The position numbers and the translations under genes are program-made. Positions 7,180 to 13,988 of a stretch of DNA of 15,478 bases are shown here, one piece after another (within the stretch, counting starts at the first letter, position 1; each line of letters begins with the position of its first letter). Origin of the DNA: JAFDCJ01 sp049669725 (GTDB taxonomy: Bacteria; Desulfobacterota; Desulfobacteria; Desulfobacterales; JAFDCJ01); contig JBATKU010000722.1 in assembly GCA_049669725.1 (NCBI GenBank), forward strand, positions 1 through 15,478, written 5' to 3'. The notes beneath the pieces are model-generated. The model worked only from the letters and a program-made list of their open reading frames with translations, made no database searches and had not been told where the DNA came from.

Positions 7180-8718
7180 ATGACCGATCGTGTAATTATA
7201 TTTGACACCACATTAAGAGACGGTGAGCAATCTCCGGGCGCCAGCATGAATACCGCTGAAAAATTGCGTCTGGCCACCCAGCTTGAAAAACTGGGTGTCG
7301 ATGTTCTCGAGGCGGGTTTTCCGGCCGCGTCCGATGGTGATCTGGAAGCGGTTTCCCGGATTGCCGGCAAGCTTGCAAGAACCGAAGTCGCCGCCCTGGC
7401 CCGCACGTCCAAAGACGACATCGACCGGGCCTGGAAGGCCGTCAGCCATGCTGCCAAACCAAGAATCCATACCTTTATCGCCACATCCGACATCCATCTG
7501 GAATACAAATTAAAAATGTCCCGGGATGAGGTCGTAAATACCGCTGTGGAAGCCGTCAAATATGCCAAAACCCTGACCGAAAATATTGAGTTTTCCTCCG
7601 AAGACGGATCCCGCAGCGACCGCGATTTCCTGTGCCGGGTATTTGAAGCGACTATTGATGCCGGCGCCACAACGATTAATCTTCCTGACACCGTAGGTTA
7701 TGCAGTGCCGGAAGAATTTGCAGACCTGGTAAGCTATGTCATCAGCCATACGCCCAACATCCATAAAGCGGTATTCAGCGTGCATTGTCACAATGATCTG
7801 GGGCTGGCAACCGCCAATACCCTCGCCGCCATCAAGGCCGGCGCCCGTCAGGCGGAAGTAACCATTAACGGCATCGGTGAGAGAGCCGGCAACACTTCTC
7901 TGGAAGAAGTGGTTATGGCCCTGCACACCCGTCAGAATATTCTGCCTGCCACGACCAACGTTAACACCGAATTTATCCATCCGACCAGTCGCCTGGTTAG
8001 CATGATTACCGGCATCATGGTGCAGCCCAATAAGGCCATCGTGGGAGCCAATGCCTTTGCGCATGAAGCCGGCATCCATCAAGACGGCGTTTTGAAAAAC
8101 CGTATGACCTATGAAATCATGAAACCGGAAACCATCGGCCTGAGCACGAACCAACTGGTCCTCGGCAAGCATTCCGGCAGACACGCTCTGCGCGAACATC
8201 TCAAGGATATTGGGTATGATCTGTCAGGCGAAGAACTCAACCTTGTTTTCGAAAAATTCAAGGAATTGGCCGATAAGAAAAAACATATTGTGGACGAAGA
8301 TCTTGAAGTAATTGTCACCGAAGGCATCCTGCGCACCTCCGATGTTTTCCAGCTTGAATACCTGCATGTAATCGCCGGAACGACGGTGCTGCCAATGGCC
8401 AGCGTCAAACTGAAGATCCAGGGCCGATCTGTTCAAAGTGCCGGCTACGGAAACGGTCCCATTGATGCTGCTTTTAATACCATTGCCAATCTCACCGGCA
8501 CCGAATCGGAATTACTGCGATTTTCCATCAGCGCTCTGACCGGCGGCACCGATGCCCAGGGAGAAGTCACCGTGCGCCTGCGGGAAAACGGCCTGACGGC
8601 TCTGGGCAAGGGCGCGGACCCGGATATTATTACGGCCAGCGCCAGAGCCTATGTCAATGGATTGAACCGATTGGAATATCTAAAAACACATCCGCTCAAA
8701 GAAGCCGCTGGATTGTAA
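7180..8718 (+). CDS. leuA: 2-isopropylmalate synthase
   Basis: First committed enzyme of leucine synthesis: 2-ketoisovalerate plus acetyl-CoA gives 2-isopropylmalate. The 512-residue protein has the DRE-TIM catalytic barrel: FDTTLRDGEQSPGASM (8-23), VLEAGFPAAS (42-51), metal site VHCHNDLG (201-208), GIGERAGNTSLEE (231-243), AHEAGIHQDG (294-303) and LGKHSGRHA (328-336). The C-terminal leucine-binding regulatory domain (about 385-505) is complete, so normal feedback control is expected. AAGGAG (7167-7172) lies 7 bases before the ATG. It closes the ilv-cim-leu cluster; leuBCD and ilvD are not in the window. The next gene is convergent. Confidence 0.96.
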   Translation: MTDRVIIFDTTLRDGEQSPGASMNTAEKLRLATQLEKLGVDVLEAGFPAASDGDLEAVSRIAGKLARTEVAALARTSKDDIDRAWKAVSHAAKPRIHTFIATSDIHLEYKLKMSRDEVVNTAVEAVKYAKTLTENIEFSSEDGSRSDRDFLCRVFEATIDAGATTINLPDTVGYAVPEEFADLVSYVISHTPNIHKAVFSVHCHNDLGLATANTLAAIKAGARQAEVTINGIGERAGNTSLEEVVMALHTRQNILPATTNVNTEFIHPTSRLVSMITGIMVQPNKAIVGANAFAHEAGIHQDGVLKNRMTYEIMKPETIGLSTNQLVLGKHSGRHALREHLKDIGYDLSGEELNLVFEKFKELADKKKHIVDEDLEVIVTEGILRTSDVFQLEYLHVIAGTTVLPMASVKLKIQGRSVQSAGYGNGPIDAAFNTIANLTGTESELLRFSISALTGGTDAQGEVTVRLRENGLTALGKGADPDIITASARAYVNGLNRLEYLKTHPLKEAAGL

Positions 8719-8723
8719 AACTT

Positions 8724-8889
8724 GTTGCGGGTTACGCGGTGCGCGGGTTGCGGGGTACGCAGTGCGGGTTGCGGGTTATGCAATTGCTGCCTACGACGTG
8801 CCTTTCGACCTTGAGCTAAGGGTTAAAAAGCATGGCCGAGACGACTTCAGATTGATCTGGGTACCACCACGCACCGCGCAACTCGCAAC
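8724..8889. repeat. GC-rich inverted-repeat element between leuA and pyrD
   Basis: The left end 8724-8746 and the right end 8867-8889 form an imperfect terminal inverted repeat (20 of 23 positions identical). The left half carries several direct copies of GCGGGTT (8728-8734, 8744-8750, 8766-8772, 8773-8779). There is no coding frame of note. It fills nearly the whole space between convergent leuA and pyrD and abuts the pyrD stop codon. It has no T run, so it is not a classic terminator, though the long stem could slow convergent polymerases. It is probably a dispersed genomic repeat. Confidence 0.6.
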
Positions 8890-9810
8890 CTAGGTTTCTA
8901 GCGTGCCAACGATATCCCTTACGCTGGGAATGTCTCTTTCGATCAGAAACGCTTCGATGCCATCGATAATTTCGATGGTGGCATGGGGATTGACAAAGTT
9001 GGCTGTTCCTACCTGGACGGCGGACGCACCGGCGATAAGAAATTCCAGGGCATCCTCGGCGGTCATAATCCCACCGATACCGATGATGGGTATTTTAGAT
9101 TTCCGGGCCACCTGCCAGACCATGCGCAGTGCCACCGGTTTTATGGCCGGCCCTGATAATCCACCGATAATATTGGAAATTTTTGGGCGTCGGGTGTCAA
9201 TGTCGATGGCCATGGCAGTAATCGTATTAATCAGCGAAATGCAATCCGCACCAGCTTCTTCCACGGCTGTGGAGATCTCAGTAATATCCGTGACATTCGG
9301 TGACAGCTTTACGATCAAAGGCTTTGAGGTTTGCTCCCGCACTGCTCTGATAACACTGAAGGCGGCTTTCGGATCGACGCCAAAGGCCATGCCACCGGCT
9401 TTTACATTGGGACAGGATATATTGACTTCTATTCCAGAGATAGCCTCCACATCATGAATGCGGGCCGCCAGCCGCATGTATTCATCTTCAAACTTACCAT
9501 AAATATTCACAATAATGGGCGGCACAAGATCCTGTAGAAAGGGAAGCTTTTCCGTTATAAAGGCTTCAATACCAACATTTTCAAGGCCGATGGCATTTAT
9601 CATGCCGCAGGCCGTCTCGACGATTCGCGGCGGCGGATTGCCCCTGGCCGCCATCAACGATAATCCCTTGACAATAATCCCACCGAGCCGATTTAAATCA
9701 ACCAGATGCTCGAATTCCCTGGCATAGCCGAAGGTGCCGGAAGCCGTCATCACAGGATTTTGAAGTTCTAATGCACCGATTTTTACTTTTAAATCTGGTT
9801 TTTTCGACAT
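8890..9810 (-). CDS. pyrD: Dihydroorotate dehydrogenase, class 1B catalytic subunit
   Basis: FMN enzyme that oxidises dihydroorotate to orotate in pyrimidine synthesis. The 306 residues match the class 1B (PyrDB) size. Visible are LQNPVMTASGTFGYAREF (16-33), the FMN lysine in VKGLS (47-51), NAIGLEN (72-78), the active-site Cys133 in VNISCPNVKAGGMAFG (class 1 enzymes use Cys rather than Ser), and the phosphate loops SGPAIKP and GIGGI...GASAVQVGTA. Class 1B enzymes normally pair with the iron-sulfur/FAD subunit PyrK; no pyrK is adjacent. It lies 25 bases after the metallo-hydrolase gene on the same strand, probably in one transcript. The stop codon touches the inverted-repeat element. Confidence 0.94.
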   Translation of the reverse strand: MSKKPDLKVKIGALELQNPVMTASGTFGYAREFEHLVDLNRLGGIIVKGLSLMAARGNPPPRIVETACGMINAIGLENVGIEAFITEKLPFLQDLVPPIIVNIYGKFEDEYMRLAARIHDVEAISGIEVNISCPNVKAGGMAFGVDPKAAFSVIRAVREQTSKPLIVKLSPNVTDITEISTAVEEAGADCISLINTITAMAIDIDTRRPKISNIIGGLSGPAIKPVALRMVWQVARKSKIPIIGIGGIMTAEDALEFLIAGASAVQVGTANFVNPHATIEIIDGIEAFLIERDIPSVRDIVGTLET

Positions 9811-9835
9811 GATCGGAACCTATTTCAGCGGGGCC

Positions 9836-10765
9836 TCAATTTGCGATTTCTAAGTTCTCTGATCTATCCCCCAAACGCTTCTGAATAGCCTTTACCTTGG
9901 CTTCCAGGTTCAACAGATAAGCGGGCTCGATTTGTTTGGGTCCCTGAATAGGATCGTATTCAATAGCTTTAACCTGAGCTATAACTTTCTGCACATCACC
10001 GCCTTTTTCAATCAGGGATGTCTCAACCAGGTTTAGAAACTCCCGGCAATGAGTCATTGATTTTTGGAAGTAACTTTTCGCGTCTTGACCGTTAAGGGCC
10101 TGACGGTGCCCCAGGCATAGGACTTCATACGCCACTTTGCTTAACCGGCTCATGGATTCGTAATACTGATCATAGTCCACCAGCGCTTCAGAGACAATAT
10201 AACCGGTCGCGTCCGGTATCCCGGCGGCTTCAGAGCATAACAACACTTTTTTCTGAGGGATGAAATAGCTCAGGCAATCCCGGGTATGACCGGGTGTCTC
10301 AAGTACCTGAACGGTTAAGTCGCGGGACAATTCGATGAATTCCCCGTCTTTTAACGTTAGATCAACCCCAAAAGATTCAAAGCGCTCGAACTCGGCCAAC
10401 TCAATTCCGATGCTTTGAGCCAACTGTTCAGCAGCCTGGGTTAAATTCCGAATCAGTGCAAGTGCGTTGGGGCGGCCGAGCACATTTTTGGTTTTTTCGG
10501 AAGCCACCACTTTAAGCGCCGGAAATGATTTTTTAAGCACAGCAACCGATCCACAGTGATCAAAATGAGAATGGGTCAAAAAACAGTAATGAAGATTCCG
10601 GCGTCCTAAAATCTGCCGGATGCCATCCGCATAGATTTTACCGAGAAAGGCCAGACCGGCATCAAAAATAGCGGGTTTTTCACCGTCAAGAAGATAAATC
10701 GGCATCGCGGGGGGCCCCACCAGGTATAAGCCTTCGATTATTTTACCTGCATTTTTAATAATCAT
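9836..10765 (-). CDS. Metallo-beta-lactamase-fold hydrolase, substrate unknown
   Basis: Soluble metallo-hydrolase of the glyoxalase II-like fold, 309 residues from the preferred ATG (10765); a GTG at 10798 would add 11 residues but has no ribosome site. The N-terminus IIEGLYLVGPPAMPIYLLDG is the usual first strands. The metal motif is THSHFDH (64-70), a third ligand is His160 in ETPGHT, and the last is His220 in LCLGHR. The position that is usually a bridging Asp is Glu179 (CSEAAG). The C-terminal about 80 residues are helical and probably form part of the substrate pocket. It precedes pyrD and is divergent from the radical SAM gene. The fold is confident; the substrate cannot be read from the sequence. 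Confidence 0.85.
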   Translation of the reverse strand: MIIKNAGKIIEGLYLVGPPAMPIYLLDGEKPAIFDAGLAFLGKIYADGIRQILGRRNLHYCFLTHSHFDHCGSVAVLKKSFPALKVVASEKTKNVLGRPNALALIRNLTQAAEQLAQSIGIELAEFERFESFGVDLTLKDGEFIELSRDLTVQVLETPGHTRDCLSYFIPQKKVLLCSEAAGIPDATGYIVSEALVDYDQYYESMSRLSKVAYEVLCLGHRQALNGQDAKSYFQKSMTHCREFLNLVETSLIEKGGDVQKVIAQVKAIEYDPIQGPKQIEPAYLLNLEAKVKAIQKRLGDRSENLEIAN

Positions 10766-10819
10766 TGAGCATGGGTCTCGTCTAAAATACAGTACCACAA
10801 CAGAATCATTGGAGGAAAT

Positions 10820-10870
10820 ATGCCTTTAAGATATAGAATATCTTTGATAGGATGGCAAGCTGTTGTTTGA
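10820..10870 (+). CDS. Possible 16-codon leader ORF with strong ribosome site
   Basis: GGAGG (10811-10815) lies 4 bases before ATG 10820, followed by 16 sense codons (MPLRYRISLIGWQAVV) and TGA. It is the only good ribosome-binding site between the divergent metallo-hydrolase gene and the radical SAM gene. It overlaps the first possible start of the radical SAM frame (10852) in another frame. It could be a short translated leader coupled to the downstream gene, or a chance match. It does not look like a RiPP precursor, having no leader/core layout. Confidence 0.25.
   Translation: MPLRYRISLIGWQAVV
10828..10844. promoter_or_regulatory. 17-bp palindrome upstream of the radical SAM gene
   Basis: AAGATAT (10828-10834) and ATATCTT (10838-10844) form a perfect inverted repeat around AGA. 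Its symmetry and its location in the divergent intergenic region fit an operator for a dimeric regulator, but a chance AT-rich palindrome cannot be excluded. Confidence 0.3.
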
Positions 10871-10932
10871 TAGAGTGGTTAGGGTGTTTGAGTAAATCGA
10901 TAAGCCAACGCAGCAAGTATTCGAACCTGTGT

Positions 10933-12798
10933 ATGTTCATGAAAAAGAAGGACCTAAAACTAATACTGATTTCCACACCCTGGCCGCTTTACAACCGGCC
11001 CTCCATTCAGCTGGGGGCTATCAGGGCTTACCTGCACTCGAAACATCCCGAGGTAGAAGTTCATGCCGATCATGGATTTTTAAAAATTGCGGCTTCTCTG
11101 GGCTACCCGCTATATCAGGAAATTTCAGAGCGCACCTGGCTGGCGGAGGCTGTCTATGCCGCCCTTCTATACCCCCAGCGCTTTGATCTAATCGAAAAAC
11201 TCTTTAACCGTTTGGCCAAATCCGGTTCACTCATAAAAAAAGCAGGCTTTAAAAAAATCACATCCGTTGTTAAAAAGACAACAGACAAACTTATCGCTGA
11301 CCGCAACTGGAATAATTATCAACTGGCCGGTTTCTCGGTTTCCCTGTGTCAGTTGACCTCGGCCCTGTATTTCATAGAACGCATAAAACAAGAGTTCCCC
11401 CAACTTATTATCGCCATCGGCGGCTCGACGTTTTCCGGATCAACCACCTCCGAATTTTTCAGCCTTTTTACCGAAGTCGATCTGGTGGTAAATGGGGAGG
11501 GCGAGTTACCCTTCAGCCGGTTGATCGGCTATCTAAAAGCATCTGTGAATCTCTCCGAAATACCCCCCATTCCAGGAATTATTAAAGCCGAGACGGTGAA
11601 AACCAATGGGGCCCCGATGCGCTTTCAGCAGATGAAAAATCTGGGCGATCTGCCACCCCCTGATTTCGACGATTATTTCGAACTCTTGAAGTCCTTGGCC
11701 CCCCGGAATATGTTTTTTGCGACCCTGCCGGTTGAGACATCCCGGGGCTGCTGGTGGCAGCGCCCATCCACTGCCGGTAAATCGAGCGGTTGCGCATTTT
11801 GCAACCTTAACCTGCAATGGGAAGGATATCGCACCAAAGATCCAGACCAGGTGGCCGGCGAAATCGATTATCTGACCGCAAGATACCAAACGCTGGCTGT
11901 TTCCATCGTAGATAATGTACTGCCAAGAAGCGCTTCAAAAGAAATTTTTCAAAAATTGATTGGATTGGAAAAGGACCTGCGGATGTTCTCTGAAATCCGG
12001 GCCACCACTACCTGGCCGGAATTGAATCTGATGGCGCGAGCCGGCATGCAGGAAGTTCAAATCGGAATTGAGGCCCTTTCCACTTCTTTGCTGACGAAAC
12101 TTCACAAAGGTACGACTGCCATCCAAAATCTGGAAATCATGCGGGACTGCGAAGCATTGGGTATCGCCAATTATTCCAATCTGATCCTGCATTTTCCGGG
12201 CAGTGACGAACAGGATGTGGCCGAAACGCTGCGGAGTCTTGAATTTGCAGTGCCCTATCGCCCTCTAAAGGCTGTCAGTTTCTGGCTGGGGCTGGACAGC
12301 CCTGTTTGGCAAAACCCTGAATTTTATGGAATCAAATCGGTATTTAATCACCCGAACTGGGGTTACTTATTTCCAAAAAAAGTATTCACCCGGATGCGGT
12401 TCATGATTCAAGCCTACCGGGGTGATCTGGGATATCAGAGAAAAATCTGGCGCCCGGTAGAAGCTAAAGTAAAAACCTGGCGAAAAACCTACGCCGAACT
12501 CAATGGCAGGCCGGTGGGATCTCCGACACTAAATTTAATGGATGGTCGCGATTTTCTAATTATCCGCCAGCAAAATCTCAACTCGGAAACCATCAACCAC
12601 CGCCTGGTCGGGACCTCCAGACTGATCTATCTTTTTTGCCGGCACCATCGGTCAATCAAACGCATTCGAGATCGTTTTCCGGCCTTTGCTGAAGATAAAA
12701 TTATTGCCTTTTTGAAAATGATGGTTGATAAGAAACTAATGTTTGAAGAAAGCGGCCGCAACCTGAGTCTGGCAGTGCCGGTAAAACCAATTGACTGA
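10933..12798 (+). CDS. B12-binding-type radical SAM protein, RiPP-maturase-like
   Basis: Predicted radical SAM enzyme with an N-terminal cobalamin-binding-like domain (about 8-215: LILISTPWPLYNRPSIQLGA, IIAIGGSTFSGS, DLVVNGEGE), a radical SAM core (about 265-470) and a C-terminal beta-hairpin/winged-helix domain (about 532-616) that recalls PqqD-type peptide-recognition domains. The cluster is Cys273-X13-Cys287-X2-Cys290 in ETSRGCWW...GCAFCNLN, with 13 rather than 3 residues in the first gap. The long gap, ETSRGCWW and the LGYPLYQEISERTWLAEAVY segment resemble the RiPP-maturation radical SAM C-methyltransferase group, so methylation of a peptide or small molecule is one guess. Start uncertain: ATG 10933 or 10939 fits where homology should begin; ATG 10852 would add 27 unlikely residues. 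None has a good ribosome site. The MerB-like selenoprotein gene follows after 22 bases. Confidence 0.8.
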   Translation: MFMKKKDLKLILISTPWPLYNRPSIQLGAIRAYLHSKHPEVEVHADHGFLKIAASLGYPLYQEISERTWLAEAVYAALLYPQRFDLIEKLFNRLAKSGSLIKKAGFKKITSVVKKTTDKLIADRNWNNYQLAGFSVSLCQLTSALYFIERIKQEFPQLIIAIGGSTFSGSTTSEFFSLFTEVDLVVNGEGELPFSRLIGYLKASVNLSEIPPIPGIIKAETVKTNGAPMRFQQMKNLGDLPPPDFDDYFELLKSLAPRNMFFATLPVETSRGCWWQRPSTAGKSSGCAFCNLNLQWEGYRTKDPDQVAGEIDYLTARYQTLAVSIVDNVLPRSASKEIFQKLIGLEKDLRMFSEIRATTTWPELNLMARAGMQEVQIGIEALSTSLLTKLHKGTTAIQNLEIMRDCEALGIANYSNLILHFPGSDEQDVAETLRSLEFAVPYRPLKAVSFWLGLDSPVWQNPEFYGIKSVFNHPNWGYLFPKKVFTRMRFMIQAYRGDLGYQRKIWRPVEAKVKTWRKTYAELNGRPVGSPTLNLMDGRDFLIIRQQNLNSETINHRLVGTSRLIYLFCRHHRSIKRIRDRFPAFAEDKIIAFLKMMVDKKLMFEESGRNLSLAVPVKPID

Positions 12799-12820
12799 GA
12801 CATTTCGAAAGGAGGAAGCT

Positions 12821-13528
12821 ATGAGCGAACCCAACCGCATGGACCGGACCTTTGACATCATCATCAAACGCATGGTCAAAACCGGCCAGGCACCCCACTA
12901 CACAGAAATCGCCGCTGAGCTGGGAATCCCTGTGGAAGAAGGCCGCCAGGCCCTGCATGAACTTTTCAGGGCCGGCATTCCCGGATGGTTGTTTCCCAAG
13001 ACCGATTTCATTACTTCTTTTGCCCCCTTTAACCATCTTCCCACCCAATATCGCATCACCGTCGACGGGGAACAAAAATGGTTCGGCCAGTGAGGATTCG
13101 AATCGCTGGCAGTTTGCTGGCTGTTTCCCGGCAAAATCGTTCAAATAGACGCCCCGTGTCTGGACTGCGGTCAACCGATCCAGGTGCTGATCCGCGATGG
13201 AGAGATCCTGCAGGCCGAACCGGCGGAAATTTTGGGATATGTGTCGGTACCGTTTCACAAATGGTTCGAAGATATTCCCTATGCCTGAGCAACCATGAAT
13301 CTCTTCCGGTCGGAAGAGCACGTTCGCAACTGGTCCGGGTTTGAAGCCGGCACCGAGGAGGGTATGATTCCTTTAAATGATCTCGTCAAACTTTTTTCCG
13401 GCAATTATTTTCGACGCCGCCTGGATGGTGATTGGGTTTCCCGCAGCCGGCAATATGCCATGGAAATGATAGCTTCATTTAAAGAGATTGGAAAGACAGG
13501 CCCTTTCTGGCAACTATCAAAGAAATAA
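12821..13528 (+). CDS. MerB-like (organomercurial lyase family) selenoprotein with two selenocysteines
   Basis: One frame of 235 codons with TGA at codon 91 (13091-13093) and codon 156 (13286-13288), ending at TAA. AAAGGAGG (12808-12815) fixes the ATG. Residues 1-60 look like the helix-turn-helix-like N-domain of MerB (TEIAAELGIPVEEGRQALHE). Then come QYRITVDGEQKWFGQ-Sec91-GFESLAV, PCLDCGQPI (113-121), LQAEPAEILGYVSV, IPYA-Sec156-ATMNLFRSEEHVRNW, and a C-terminal helix ending in GPFWQL. MerB cleaves carbon-mercury bonds with Cys96, Asp99 and Cys159. My alignment puts Sec91 on Cys96, Glu94 on Asp99 and Sec156 on Cys159 (spacing 65 against 63). A SECIS-like hairpin follows each TGA. A cytoplasmic lyase acting on an organometal or related substrate is inferred, not shown. 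It follows the radical SAM gene by 22 bases. The alternative, a pseudogene with two stops, is unlikely because similarity runs through both TGAs in one frame. Confidence 0.88.
13094..13129 (+). promoter_or_regulatory. Putative bacterial SECIS element for TGA codon 91
   Basis: Downstream of TGA 13091-13093, GCTGGCA (13105-13111) pairs with TGCTGGC (13115-13121) around a GUU loop (13112-13114). The 7-bp stem includes two G-U pairs, and outside one mismatch it is extended by four weaker pairs (13100-13103 with 13123-13126). Eighteen nt separate the TGA from the loop, as in the Escherichia coli fdhF SECIS by my count, and the loop starts with G as SelB-recognised loops require. An alternative 8-bp stem, 13113-13120 with 13128-13135, is also possible. 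Confidence 0.65.
13289..13318 (+). promoter_or_regulatory. Putative bacterial SECIS element for TGA codon 156
   Basis: A perfect 7-bp stem, CTCTTCC (13301-13307) with GGAAGAG (13312-13318), presents the loop GGUC (13308-13311). The GGUC loop matches the SelB contact sequence of the E. coli formate dehydrogenase SECIS. The loop begins 19 nt after TGA 13286-13288, against 18 nt in fdhF. This is the strongest single piece of evidence that the TGA is read as selenocysteine. Confidence 0.85.
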
Positions 13529-13529
13529 A

Positions 13530-13952
13530 TGGCGGCCGTGTTGATAATATCACAGTTTTTCTGAGCCAATGATTTTGCCAGATTCGTTGGATCAAATCCA
13601 AGAATTTGAAACGCCAATTCTTTTCTGATTAAGCAGATGATGTCGGTACTTTTAGTTTTTTCCCCAAATAGATGATATCCCCACTTTTTGGCGAGACGAT
13701 CTATATCAGATTACCAGATGACATCCACAACAATTAGCAATTGTGTAAGCATAGCCGAAATATACAATTCACCAAAATTATGGGTTTCGACAAGTAACCC
13801 AAAATCCTTTTTTTTTCTAATTCTATTGCAGATATAACGAAAACTGCTTGCTCACAATTATGTGATTTCAAGAATTTAGCTGTGCGATGATCCAAAAATC
13901 GTATGAGGAAAAATTTCGTTAAGCTAATCTGGCCGTTATAGGAAATTTTTTG
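13530..13952 (-). pseudogene. Decayed unrecognised protein gene on the minus strand
   Basis: No intact gene lies in the 460-base gap 13529-13988, but the minus strand reads as protein in two pieces. Piece one is open from 13952 down to about 13808 and includes FLDHRTAKFLKSHNCEQAVF and VISAIELEKK. At a run of nine A residues (T9 on the plus strand at 13808-13816) the sense appears to change frame. Piece two then reads DFGLLVETHNFGELYISAML and on to VVDVIW, meets an in-frame TAA (13711-13713), and continues with SDIDRLAKKWGYHLFGEK through KELAFQILGFDPTNLAKS to about 13530. No convincing start codon is seen. The pattern (homopolymer slip plus a stop) suggests a dead gene or a sequencing error. 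I do not recognise the family. Its 3' limit near the MerB-like stop codon is approximate. Confidence 0.35.
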
Positions 13953-13988
13953 TTACCTCAAGAATACAAATTTATATCCCACTCGCGC

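Noticed and set aside
7510..8199. 229-codon open frame on the minus strand inside leuA
   Set aside because: Mirror frame of a conserved gene; its composition follows the leuA codons and no family is recognisable.
12701..13321. 206-codon open frame on the minus strand opposite the MerB-like gene
   Set aside because: It is antisense to well-supported coding sequence of the radical SAM and MerB-like genes, has no ribosome site and no recognisable domain.
12821..13528. Reading the MerB-like locus as a pseudogene or as separate small genes starting at 12821 and 13295
   Set aside because: All three segments share one frame with no indel, the segment between the TGAs (13094-13285) has no stop, both interruptions are TGA rather than TAA or TAG, both fall on catalytic cysteine positions, and both are followed by SECIS-like hairpins.
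13546..13562. Terminator after the MerB-like gene (TTGATAATATCAC followed by a T run)
   Set aside because: The possible stem is only four base pairs, too weak to call.
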